Shown here piece after piece: positions 1 to 8,629 of a stretch of 32,372 nt of DNA. Position numbers and translations under genes: made by a program. This stretch comes from an uncultured Lactobacillus sp. (GTDB lineage: Bacteria; Bacillota; Bacilli; Lactobacillales; Lactobacillaceae), in the NCBI GenBank assembly GCA_946481335.1, contig CAMLMR010000010.1, forward strand, positions 1 through 32,372, given 5' to 3'. Each line of letters starts with the position of its first letter. Position 1 is the stretch's first letter. The notes beneath the pieces are model-generated. The model was given only the letters and a program-made list of their open reading frames with translations, did no database searches and was not told where the DNA came from.

Positions 1-635
1 TCCATTTCAGGTGTTAATGGTGTGTGTAAGGTAACGACATCAGATTCTGATAATAGGTAGTTAACATCGACATATTCGACCGTGTCAGCTAAATCAGTTC
101 GTGGAACTGGATCGTAAGCTAATACACGAGCACCTAACGCTCTAAAAATACGCGCGGATGCACTTCCAATGGTGCCTGCCCCGATTACTCCAACTGTTAA
201 GTTGTGAATTTCACGGGCTTGCGCACCAGTCCAACTAAAATCATTACGTTCCTCACGTTTACTGTAATCTTTCAAGTGACGTAATAACGCCATGGTGTCG
301 GCTAAGACTAATTCACTAACAGAACGAGGAGAGTATCCTGGAACGTTGGTTACCTTTAAGTTGTACTTATCAGCTAATTTAAAGTCGATAATTTCGTATC
401 CGGTACTACGTAAAGAAATTTGTTTGATACCATTTTCGGCCAAACGTTTGTATACTTCTTCACCGGCAAGTTCACCGTGTTGTTGAACGGTGATGGCGTC
501 GTAGTCCTTAGTTTTATCAACGTTATCGATTGTTAAGGCATCATTTGTGTGATCAATTTGAACATCTAATTCCTTAGCAATTTTTTCAAAAGTTTCTACT
601 TCGTAGGGTTGGGTATTGAACATTAATAATTTCAT
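1..635 (-). CDS. D-2-hydroxyacid dehydrogenase (D-lactate dehydrogenase family), 3' end truncated by the window edge
   Basis: Minus-strand reading from ATG at 635 gives MKLLMFNTQPYEVETFEKIAKELDVQIDHTNDALTI...LTVGVIGAGTIGSASARIFRALGARVLAYDP, with a Rossmann GxGxxG and NAD-binding D-2-hydroxyacid dehydrogenase features. The SD (GGAGG) lies inside the end of the upstream aminotransferase gene. Confidence 0.88.
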   Translation of the reverse strand, partial: MKLLMFNTQPYEVETFEKIAKELDVQIDHTNDALTIDNVDKTKDYDAITVQQHGELAGEEVYKRLAENGIKQISLRSTGYEIIDFKLADKYNLKVTNVPGYSPRSVSELVLADTMALLRHLKDYSKREERNDFSWTGAQAREIHNLTVGVIGAGTIGSASARIFRALGARVLAYDPVPRTDLADTVEYVDVNYLLSESDVVTLHTPLTPEM

Positions 636-1811
636 CTAGTTATCCTCCACAAACTTAGTGATGCGTTTTACCGCTTCTTTTAGATTGTCTTCACTGGTTG
701 CATAACTCAGACGGAAATAACCCTTTCCAGATTTACCAAACGCACTACCAGGCATTGTTCCCACCTTAGCTTCTCTGGCAATTCGACGACAAAATTCAAA
801 ATCGTCATCGCCGAATTTTTCTGGAATCTTACCAAAGATGTAGAATGCTCCACTGGGATTGGCACTTTCAATTCCAGCATCTGCTAACCCTTGGCGTAAT
901 AAATTACGACGTTTTTCGTAAACCTTTCTCATTTCAAGTCCATCATCTTTACCATTAGTTAGCGCTTCAATGGCTGCGTATTGGACGGGACCTGGTAATG
1001 ATGTTGCGTTGTATTCGTGAATTGAACGAGCGGTATGAATGATTTCTTCTGGTCCGTAAACCAATCCGACTCTCCATCCGGTCATTGCGTGTGACTTAGA
1101 TAGTCCATTAAATACAACTGTACGTTCTGGAATGAACTTAGCAATTGATTCATGTTCTTGATCGTAAGTTAATTCACTGTAAATTTCATCACTAAAACAG
1201 ACGAGGTCATGTTTTTCAATCACATCAGCTAATCCCTTCAATTGTTCTGAAGTGTATGAAACCCCAGTAGGATTATTTGGTGTGTTAATGATGACAATTT
1301 TGATATTTGGATGTTCCTTAATCGCTGCTTCTAATTTTTCGGGAGTTAGAACAAATCCATCGTCGGATGTATCTACTTCTACCGAATGAGCACCATAGAA
1401 TTCAACATTGTTAAAATATGGAGAAAACGCGGGTGAAGGCACCACAACGCCATCCCCAGGGTTTAGCAATGCCCCAAAAGTAATAAATAGCGCTTCGGTA
1501 ACACCTACAGTGGAAATGAACTGTGTTTCTGAGTCGTAATGTAAATCGTATTTGTCTGCTAAAAATTTAACGGCAGCATCGCGCAATTCCTTAACACCAC
1601 GTGAGTCAGTGTAGTGACTGTGATTGTTATTGATTGCTGCAATTGCTGCCTCCTTAATGTGATCTGGTGTATTAAAATCTGGTTCCCCGATTGTTAACGG
1701 AATTAAATCTTCAACATCAGAAATAGAGTTACTGAAACCTAATAAGACATCAGGTTGTACGTCACTCATTCTGTCGCTAATTTTGTTAATTAATTTTGAC
1801 ATATTAATCAA
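636..1811 (-). CDS. PLP-dependent class I aminotransferase (AraT/PatA-like)
   Basis: 391 aa ORF with the fold-type I pattern INTPNNPTGVSY ... CFSDEIYSELTYD ... NGLSKSHAMTGWRVG (PLP lysine). Its stop abuts the start codon of the dehydrogenase gene. Confidence 0.9.
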   Translation of the reverse strand: MINMSKLINKISDRMSDVQPDVLLGFSNSISDVEDLIPLTIGEPDFNTPDHIKEAAIAAINNNHSHYTDSRGVKELRDAAVKFLADKYDLHYDSETQFISTVGVTEALFITFGALLNPGDGVVVPSPAFSPYFNNVEFYGAHSVEVDTSDDGFVLTPEKLEAAIKEHPNIKIVIINTPNNPTGVSYTSEQLKGLADVIEKHDLVCFSDEIYSELTYDQEHESIAKFIPERTVVFNGLSKSHAMTGWRVGLVYGPEEIIHTARSIHEYNATSLPGPVQYAAIEALTNGKDDGLEMRKVYEKRRNLLRQGLADAGIESANPSGAFYIFGKIPEKFGDDDFEFCRRIAREAKVGTMPGSAFGKSGKGYFRLSYATSEDNLKEAVKRITKFVEDN

Positions 1812-1852
1812 CCTCCCTTTACAAATATTAGAAAATAATTAGAAACGTTATC

Positions 1853-1885
1853 GACATACTATTACCTTTGTATGTCTTATGTCAA
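1853..1885 (-). promoter_or_regulatory. Putative promoter of the aminotransferase-dehydrogenase operon with an inverted repeat over the -10 region
   Basis: Minus strand has TTGACA (plus 1880-1885), 18 nt, then TAGTAT (plus 1856-1861). The perfect inverted repeat GACATAC-N10-GTATGTC (1853-1859/1870-1876) overlaps it. Confidence 0.5.
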
Positions 1886-1943
1886 CATAATTATTAAATT
1901 TGTATTAGAAAGATGAATTTATTTCATCACCATACTGGGAGAA

Positions 1944-1980
1944 AATAAAAAAGAACCCCGTTAAAGGGTTCTTTTTTATT
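1944..1980 (-). terminator. Rho-independent terminator of the MFS gene
   Basis: Perfect 15-bp inverted repeat AATAAAAAAGAACCC (1944-1958) / GGGTTCTTTTTTATT (1966-1980) with U-runs. It overlaps the stop codon of the MFS ORF. Confidence 0.85.
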
Positions 1981-3157
1981 CTGAATATTTAGTTACTTTT
2001 TTGCGTGAATATCTGGCGATTAATTCTGATCCAAGAATAATTACCACACACGTGATTGTACAAATGATGAACAATAATCCATACGAAGTGGCATCAATGA
2101 TGATTCCACCGACCAAAGGTCCAATCGCCTTACCAATTGCGGCCCAGGCATTGGTTAATCCTTGGTACTTACCCTTTACTTCAACCGGCGTTAATTCATT
2201 GACCAACGCTGGAATTGAAGGAATAACGGATGCTTCTCCTAATGTTAGAACAATCATTGAGATGACAAATCCGGTGTAGGTATGCGTAAAGATTAGTGTG
2301 AAGAATGACAAACCAATAAATAGAATTCCAAAGTAAATTTGGAAGTATAGACTGTCGTGTTTTTGCGCAATCCAATTAATCAGTAGTTGGAATACTACCA
2401 ATAAGAATGCGTTTAACGTCCACAATAGACTGTACATTGATAATTTAATACCAGATCCGGTGATGTATACCGACATGTTTGATACCCATTGTTCATAGAC
2501 AATCCAAATGATGGCTAGCGTTACGAAGAATGTCGTGACAATAATCCAGTTTGGACGAGGTAACTTCACCTTTGTCTTCTTCATGGCATCACGTTTGATT
2601 GGGTAAATCGAACCTTTTTTATGATAAGTCAGAATGGCGCTAATGCCGTAAATAATCAATATGGTAGTTGTTAGCATGAAGACGTAACCAATTCCGATTG
2701 GATAGATAAATCCAACCGCAATCGTTCCAAATACCACGCCGACGTTTTGCGCTAAATACAACATGTTAAAAATAAAACGGCCAGATTTCAATTTTACAGT
2801 AGTCCCTAAGGAATTAATCATCGTTAGGTTCCAACCAGTCGTAAAGCCAAATAATACCAATCCAATTGGATAATATGGCCAGCCATTGAAGAAAATTAAT
2901 CCAAACGATATCAACACGGAAGTAATAATCCCCATTATCGTCAAAATATAGCGATTATGGCGGTCAAATAGTTTCCCCGATATATAATTACCCAGAACGT
3001 TAGAACTTGAGTATAGGAACAAAATTATGCCGACCTCGGTTAATGACTTCCCCAACGCATCATGCATATAAACCGTCGTAAGCGGCCAGACCGTACTTAC
3101 CGCAATGTTATTGATTAATGATCCTAGAAATAACCAATGCAGTTTAATTTCATTCAT
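1976..3157 (-). CDS. MFS transporter
   Basis: About 12 hydrophobic segments with MFS motifs. The start is placed at MNEIKLHW (3157) rather than the track start at 3196, because GGGGGTGAGAG precedes this ATG and the longer version runs into the dnaB terminator. Confidence 0.85.
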   Translation of the reverse strand: MNEIKLHWLFLGSLINNIAVSTVWPLTTVYMHDALGKSLTEVGIILFLYSSSNVLGNYISGKLFDRHNRYILTIMGIITSVLISFGLIFFNGWPYYPIGLVLFGFTTGWNLTMINSLGTTVKLKSGRFIFNMLYLAQNVGVVFGTIAVGFIYPIGIGYVFMLTTTILIIYGISAILTYHKKGSIYPIKRDAMKKTKVKLPRPNWIIVTTFFVTLAIIWIVYEQWVSNMSVYITGSGIKLSMYSLLWTLNAFLLVVFQLLINWIAQKHDSLYFQIYFGILFIGLSFFTLIFTHTYTGFVISMIVLTLGEASVIPSIPALVNELTPVEVKGKYQGLTNAWAAIGKAIGPLVGGIIIDATSYGLLFIICTITCVVIILGSELIARYSRKKVTKYSE

Positions 3158-3179
3158 TCTCTCACCCCCGAATTTTGAC

Positions 3180-3209
3180 AAAAAAATCCTTAGCAAACGC
3201 TAAGGATTT
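3180..3209 (-). terminator. Rho-independent terminator downstream of dnaB
   Basis: Minus strand AAATCCTTAGC-GTTT-GCTAAGGATTT-TTTT. The 11-bp stem is at 3184-3194/3199-3209. Confidence 0.85.
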
Positions 3210-3217
3210 AGTTTTAA

Positions 3218-4606
3218 TTAACCCTCATCATCTGGATTGTAGGCAATCGATGAGAATTTATTATGTGATTTGATAAATAGTAACTTAACAGTTCCACGAG
3301 GACCTGAACGGTTCTTTTCGATAATTACTTCAACTTCACCTACGTCGTTGTTTTCTTCTACTTCTGATTCTTCTTCATCATCGTCGCCGTCTTCTCTTTC
3401 GTAATAATCATCACGGTATAGGAAGGCAACGATATCGGCATCTTGTTCGATTGATCCAGATTCACGAATATCAGATAGAACCGGACGCTTGTCTTGTCGT
3501 TGTTCAACACCACGAGACAATTGGGATAGCGCAATAACTGGAACTCCTAGTTCCTTGGCAATCTTCTTCAATTGACGTGAAATGTATGAAACTTCTTGTT
3601 GACGGTTTTCTTGGCTACCACCATCAACTAGTTGCAAGTAATCGACCACGATTAGACCAAGGTTGTTAGTATCCTTGGCCAAACGTCTTGATTTGGCACG
3701 AATTTCGGAAATCTTTGTTCCGGCAGTGTCATCGATGTAGATGCTGGCATTGGATAGACTACCCATTGCCATGTAGACACTTTGCCATTCTTCACCAGTC
3801 AATTGACCAGTTCTCAAGTGGTTGGCATCAATACTACCTTCGGCACAAATCATACGACTGACTAGTGATTCGGCACTCATTTCCAAACTGAAAATGGCAA
3901 CTGCTTTTCCAGATTTGGTACCAACGTTTTGCGCTAAGTTCAAGGCAAACGCAGTCTTACCAACGGCTGGACGAGCAGCTAGAATTACTAATTCATCATC
4001 ATGCAAACCGGTTGTCATTTTATCTAAGGCTGGAAAACCAGTCGACAAACCGGTAACGGTTGATTTTTGTTGTGCTAATTCTTGAATACTGTCTAGGGAT
4101 TGTCCTAAAACATCCCCAATGAACTTGAAACCATTACTATTACGGTCTTCTGAAACATTTAAGATTGAACGTTCAGCGTTATCCAGTAATTCATCAATGT
4201 TTCCGTTATTGTTATAACTTTCGGTCACAATGTCAGTAGCTGTCTTGATCAGACGTCTAGCCACTGCCTTTTGATGAACGTTTTTGGCATAGTAAACCGC
4301 ATTGGCGGCAGTAGGTGTTGTGGTTGCTAGTTCAGCTAAGTAAGCCACACCACCGGCATCTTCTAGATTATGGCCACCTTCAAGTTCAGTTCTTAAAGTC
4401 GACGCATCAATTGGTTCATCCTTGTCACCCAAGGTCTCCATAGCGGCGAAAATCAACTGATGAGCATGTCGATAAAAATCATCAGAGGTAATAAATTCTT
4501 GGGTTTCTGCTAATTTTTCGTTGTCTAATAGGACAGCACCCAAGACGGCTTTTTCACCATCTAAATCTTGTGGTGGTGTTTGACCATTCATATACTCGTT
4601 ACTCAT
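3218..4606 (-). CDS. dnaB: Replicative DNA helicase DnaB (DnaC in Bacillus nomenclature)
   Basis: 462 aa with PPQDLDGEKAVLGAVLLD, Walker A AARPAVGKTAFALNLA, LIVVDYLQLV and SQLSRGVEQRQDKRPVLSDIRESGSIEQDAD. Follows rplI. Confidence 0.97.
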   Translation of the reverse strand: MSNEYMNGQTPPQDLDGEKAVLGAVLLDNEKLAETQEFITSDDFYRHAHQLIFAAMETLGDKDEPIDASTLRTELEGGHNLEDAGGVAYLAELATTTPTAANAVYYAKNVHQKAVARRLIKTATDIVTESYNNNGNIDELLDNAERSILNVSEDRNSNGFKFIGDVLGQSLDSIQELAQQKSTVTGLSTGFPALDKMTTGLHDDELVILAARPAVGKTAFALNLAQNVGTKSGKAVAIFSLEMSAESLVSRMICAEGSIDANHLRTGQLTGEEWQSVYMAMGSLSNASIYIDDTAGTKISEIRAKSRRLAKDTNNLGLIVVDYLQLVDGGSQENRQQEVSYISRQLKKIAKELGVPVIALSQLSRGVEQRQDKRPVLSDIRESGSIEQDADIVAFLYRDDYYEREDGDDDEEESEVEENNDVGEVEVIIEKNRSGPRGTVKLLFIKSHNKFSSIAYNPDDEG

Positions 4607-4630
4607 ACTACCCCTCGATTTCCTTTAAGA

Positions 4631-5083
4631 TTATTTTTCACTAACATGAACTCTGATTGTAGCAGTAACTTCCTTGTGTAGTTTAACTGGAACGTTAGTG
4701 TAACCTAAGGTTCTAATTGGTTCACCCAATTCAATCTTACGCTTATCAATCTTTAAGTCATGTTGTTTTTGCATTTCTGAAACAATTTGTTTTGAGGATA
4801 CTGATCCGAATAAACGGCCGTCAGCACCAACTTTAGCAGATAATTCAACGACTGTTTTATCATCTTCTAGTTTTTTCTTTAAGTCTTTGGCTTCTTGTAA
4901 TTCAGCAGCAGCTTCTTTAGCTTCAGCATGCTTTTCACCTTGAAGTTGGCTTAATGCTGAGTTAGTTGCTTCTTTAGCTTTACCTTGTTTAATTAAGAAG
5001 TTTTGTGCATATCCGTCGGAAACGTTCTTGATTTCTCCACGTTTACCTTTACCGCGAACATCTTCTAAAAATATAACTTTCAT
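4631..5083 (-). CDS. rplI: 50S ribosomal protein L9
   Basis: [36 protein letters not shown] is the canonical L9 N-terminus; 150 aa. Confidence 0.98.
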   Translation of the reverse strand: MKVIFLEDVRGKGKRGEIKNVSDGYAQNFLIKQGKAKEATNSALSQLQGEKHAEAKEAAAELQEAKDLKKKLEDDKTVVELSAKVGADGRLFGSVSSKQIVSEMQKQHDLKIDKRKIELGEPIRTLGYTNVPVKLHKEVTATIRVHVSEK

Positions 5084-5150
5084 TCAAATCACTCCTCTTA
5101 ATGTCTTTATATTATTATAAACTCTCTGGGTGTTTTTTTAAATGAATGAA

Positions 5151-7187
5151 TTAATTGTCTTCGGATTCTTCAGGAGCTTCTTCGCTCTTAACTTCATTGA
5201 TGGAGTCTAAAAGCATTTGTTCTACTTCTTCAATTGTCTTGTCAGCAATTTGGGTAGCACCACTTGATAAGTGACCACCACCGCCTAGTTCTTCCATCAC
5301 TCTTTGCACGTTGACTTCACCGTTACTTCTAGCAGAAATACCGATTAAGTCATCTGGACGATGAGAGATTACGTATGAAGCTTCCACGCCTGACATGTTT
5401 AGCATTGAATCAGCAGCTTGAGCAGCAGTGACTGGATCATAAACCTTATCCTCTTCACCCGCTACATACATCATGTTTTCGTGACCATCTACGACTTTAG
5501 CCATTGAAATTAAGTGCATTCTTGCCATGTAGGCATCAGGATTTTCACGCATGAATTGTTGCATTTCTTCTGAATCAGCACCGGATGAACGTAGATATGA
5601 TGCGGCATCAAACGTTCTAGTTCCAGTACGTAAAGTGAATTGCTTAGTATCAACGAAGATACCAGTTAACATTGCGGTTGCTTCTAATTTGCTTACTGGT
5701 TCAGCATCTTGTGATTGATATTCAAACATTTCGGTAATCAATTCACAGGTTGATGAAGCGTATGGTTCGATGTAAACCAAAACTGGGTTTTCAGGGAATT
5801 CTTCACCACGTCTATGGTGGTCAATAATCATGACCTTGCTTTCCAATCTGTTGTATAGGTCTTCAGACACACTCATTGATGGTTTAGAGTGGTCAACCAT
5901 AATCAAAAGACTGTTATCAGTAGCTAATTGTAAGGCTTCATCTGGTGTGATGATGTCGGAAGCTAGTGTTTCGTCTTCCTTAGTCTTATCGATTAAACGT
6001 TGAACATCAGAATGGAATGTGCCATCTGGAATAACAACATAGCAGTGCTTATTGTTCATCTTAGCTAAACGATGAATACCAAGACCGGCACCAATTGAAT
6101 CCATATCTGGTTGGCTGTGACCTTGAACGAAAATAGTATCTGCTTCTTTGAATAGTTCTTGTAGGGCTTGAGAAATCATACGAGCACGCACTCTGGTACG
6201 TTTTTCCATTGGGTTGGTCTTTCCACCATAGAAACGAGCTTCGTGGTCTTTGGCCTTCACAACAACTTGGTCTCCCCCACGACCTAAAGCTAAGTCCAAA
6301 TCACTTTGGGCTTGTTCAGATAGGTCGTTTAGGTTGTCTTCACCATAAGCAATCCCAATACTCAAGGTAACTGGGTAGTTTTGCTTAGAAGTAGATTCAC
6401 GAATTTCATCCAGGATACTGAATTTATCGTCTTCAATGTCTTTTAAGACCTTTGAGTAGGCCATCATAATATAGTGATCTTCATCGACTTGTTTGATGAA
6501 GAAACCAAATTTTTGCGCCCAAATAGTCAATTCGTTGGTAACGTAGTTATTTAGGTTTGAGATTTCTTGGTCGGTCATTGATTGAGTAATTTCATCATAG
6601 TTATCCAAGAAAACTTGACCAACGGCTATTTTTTCGTCGTTATAGTCTTTTTCAATTTGGTAATACTTAGTAATATCCATCATGTAAATGGTGCGATATT
6701 CCTTTTGAATCAACATTGTAAAGTAATGGTCTTCCCATTTAACGGTTGCATAGTCAGGATTATCCCAATTATTTTCTAGGATATCGGATAATTCTTCGTT
6801 TACTTCTTCAACGGTCTTACCAAGTAAATCTTGATCACCAAAATAAGGGGTCAAGTATGGGTTTACCCATTCGATTGCTCCTGTTTCACTGATCATTAAT
6901 ACACCCACCGGCATTTCCAAAAGTGTTTCTTGTTCGCCGCGGTGCATACGGTATGAAAGGTCTGAAATGTAATTATCGGTGCTGACACTTAGGTCGTTCA
7001 TTTTCTTAAAGATGTAAGATAACAATGAACATACGAATACTAAGAAAATGACACCGGATTTCCAATCATATAGGAAAGATACAACCAGACCGAAGATTGA
7101 TAATACGGTTAGGGCTAACGCAATCCATCTAAGAACTTGGTTCTTTAAAAATGGAGGTAGGTTAGTTAGTGAGAACAATTTTTTCAT
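5151..7187 (-). CDS. gdpP: Cyclic-di-AMP phosphodiesterase GdpP (PAS, degenerate GGDEF, DHH/DHHA1)
   Basis: 678 aa with two N-terminal TM helices, a PAS-like domain, a degenerate GGDEF, DHH motifs (GHSQPDMDSIGAGLG, VDHSKPSM, IDHHRRG) and GGGGHLSSGA. Adjacent to rplI-dnaB. Confidence 0.95.
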   Translation of the reverse strand: MKKLFSLTNLPPFLKNQVLRWIALALTVLSIFGLVVSFLYDWKSGVIFLVFVCSLLSYIFKKMNDLSVSTDNYISDLSYRMHRGEQETLLEMPVGVLMISETGAIEWVNPYLTPYFGDQDLLGKTVEEVNEELSDILENNWDNPDYATVKWEDHYFTMLIQKEYRTIYMMDITKYYQIEKDYNDEKIAVGQVFLDNYDEITQSMTDQEISNLNNYVTNELTIWAQKFGFFIKQVDEDHYIMMAYSKVLKDIEDDKFSILDEIRESTSKQNYPVTLSIGIAYGEDNLNDLSEQAQSDLDLALGRGGDQVVVKAKDHEARFYGGKTNPMEKRTRVRARMISQALQELFKEADTIFVQGHSQPDMDSIGAGLGIHRLAKMNNKHCYVVIPDGTFHSDVQRLIDKTKEDETLASDIITPDEALQLATDNSLLIMVDHSKPSMSVSEDLYNRLESKVMIIDHHRRGEEFPENPVLVYIEPYASSTCELITEMFEYQSQDAEPVSKLEATAMLTGIFVDTKQFTLRTGTRTFDAASYLRSSGADSEEMQQFMRENPDAYMARMHLISMAKVVDGHENMMYVAGEEDKVYDPVTAAQAADSMLNMSGVEASYVISHRPDDLIGISARSNGEVNVQRVMEELGGGGHLSSGATQIADKTIEEVEQMLLDSINEVKSEEAPEESEDN

Positions 7188-7245
7188 TGTAACTCCTCTT
7201 TTTTTAATTTTTTATATCTTTATTTTATCACATTAGACGATTATT

Positions 7246-7284
7246 CAAAAAAAGGAGCCACAAACATTGTTTGTATCCCCTTGA
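7246..7284 (-). terminator. Second (distal) hairpin terminator downstream of rpsR
   Basis: Minus strand GGGGATACAAAC-AAT-GTTTGTGGCTCC-TTTTTTT: imperfect stem with wobble pairs, 7254-7265/7269-7280. Confidence 0.6.
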
Positions 7285-7302
7285 TATCAGTATTTATGAG
7301 CA

Positions 7303-7337
7303 TAAAAAAACTGAGATTGATAAAATCAATCCCAGTT
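7303..7337 (-). terminator. Terminator of the rpsF-ssb-rpsR operon
   Basis: Minus strand AACTGGGATTGAT-TTT-ATCAATCTCAGTT-TTTTT. The 13-bp stem (one G-U) is at 7309-7321/7325-7337. Confidence 0.8.
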
Positions 7338-7349
7338 AAAAAGTTATTT

Positions 7350-7586
7350 TTAGTCTTCTGAAACGAATGGCATTAAGCCCATGATACGTGCACGCTTGAT
7401 AGCAAGAGTTAACTTACGTTGGTTCTTTGCGCTAGTACCAGTAACACGACGTGGTAAAATCTTACCTCTTTCAGATACGAAACGACTTAATAGGTTAGTA
7501 TCTTTGTAATCGATGTATTCGATGTGGTTTGCGGCGATGAAGTCAACCTTACGGCGACGACGGCCACCTCTTCTTTGTTGAGCCAT
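7350..7586 (-). CDS. rpsR: 30S ribosomal protein S18
   Basis: [75 protein letters not shown]; canonical S18. Confidence 0.98.
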   Translation of the reverse strand: MAQQRRGGRRRRKVDFIAANHIEYIDYKDTNLLSRFVSERGKILPRRVTGTSAKNQRKLTLAIKRARIMGLMPFVSED

Positions 7587-7614
7587 TAAATTTCCCTCCT
7601 CTTTTATTTACACA

Positions 7615-8112
7615 TTAAAATGGTAAATCATCATCGGAAATATCAATTTGATCACCAGAGTTAGCGAACGGATCCGCTGAGTTGTTACCACCATTAGATG
7701 GGGCAGCATTGTTTGATGAATCAAATGGATTGTTATTTCCTGCATTTGCTTGAGGAGCATTGTTGCCGGCGTTGTTGTTACCTTGGTTACTTGAACGAGG
7801 TTCTAGTAATGCAAAGTTTTCTACAACTACTTCAGTAACATATACTCTTTGGCCTTGTTGATTTTCGTAATTTCTTGTTTGAATACGTCCATCAATACCA
7901 ACCAAAGCACCCTTATGGGTGAAGTTAGCAAAGTTTTCAGCGGATTTACGCCAGATAACACAGTTGATAAAATCTGCTTCTCTTTCACCTTGTTGGTTAG
8001 TAAAACTACGATCAACAGCTAAAGTGAAGTTACCTACGGCTGAACCGCTTGGAGTGTATCGCAAATCAACATCCCGTGTTAATCTACCAGTTAAAGTTGT
8101 ACGATTAATCAT
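7615..8112 (-). CDS. ssb: Single-stranded DNA-binding protein
   Basis: [35 protein letters not shown], an Asn-rich linker and the acidic tip DISDDDLPF. Confidence 0.98.
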   Translation of the reverse strand: MINRTTLTGRLTRDVDLRYTPSGSAVGNFTLAVDRSFTNQQGEREADFINCVIWRKSAENFANFTHKGALVGIDGRIQTRNYENQQGQRVYVTEVVVENFALLEPRSSNQGNNNAGNNAPQANAGNNNPFDSSNNAAPSNGGNNSADPFANSGDQIDISDDDLPF

Positions 8113-8154
8113 GCTGAAAATTACTCCTCTCTTTTTAAACGTTTAAATTCTAAA

Positions 8155-8445
8155 TTATCTTCTTACAGTCATTTGACGTAGAATGTCATCACTGAATTTT
8201 GATTGACGGTCGAATTCGTCTAGAGCAGTCTTGTCTGCAGTAGTTAGGTTAACGATGTGGTATACACCTTCATTGTAACCGGCGATTTCGTAAGCGAAAC
8301 GACGCTTTGACCAGTCTTTTGAATCAATAATCTTAGCACCATTGTCAGTTAGAACCTTGTCGAACTTAGCAACTAAGTCGTTCTTAGCTCCTTCTTCCAT
8401 ATCTGGACGAATGATGTAAGTAATTTCATATTTGTGTTCTTCCAT
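8155..8445 (-). CDS. rpsF: 30S ribosomal protein S6
   Basis: [29 protein letters not shown]...[22 protein letters not shown]; canonical S6. Confidence 0.98.
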   Translation of the reverse strand: MEEHKYEITYIIRPDMEEGAKNDLVAKFDKVLTDNGAKIIDSKDWSKRRFAYEIAGYNEGVYHIVNLTTADKTALDEFDRQSKFSDDILRQMTVRR

Positions 8446-8452
8446 GAATTAC

Positions 8453-8500
8453 ACCTCCTTGTGGACTTTAGACCCAACCTCTTGGGTTGAGTAAGGAGTA
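8453..8500 (-). promoter_or_regulatory. Candidate rpsF leader (S6:S18-type) structure sequestering the Shine-Dalgarno
   Basis: RNA sense: CUCCUU (8493-8498) pairs with the rpsF SD AAGGAG (8455-8460). An adjacent inner stem ACUCAACC-CAAGA-GGUUGGGU (8485-8492/8472-8479) leaves an 11-nt asymmetric bulge CUAAAGUCCAC (8461-8471). Confidence 0.6.
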
Positions 8501-8564
8501 CGAGTTATTTATAACCAATACTCACGTTCAATAAGTTTAACATTAAAAAATAAAATATTCAATA

Positions 8565-8627
8565 CAAAAAACGGGATTGTTTTTCTGCGATACATTTATA
8601 TATACGCAAAGAAACGTTCCCGTTATT
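8565..8627 (-). terminator. Long imperfect hairpin terminator downstream of the secreted-protein gene (possibly bidirectional)
   Basis: AACGGGATTGTTTTTCTGCG (8570-8589) pairs imperfectly with CGCAAAGAAACGTTCCCGTT (8605-8624). The minus-strand 3' side is TTTTTTG. Confidence 0.65.
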
Positions 8628-8629
8628 TT

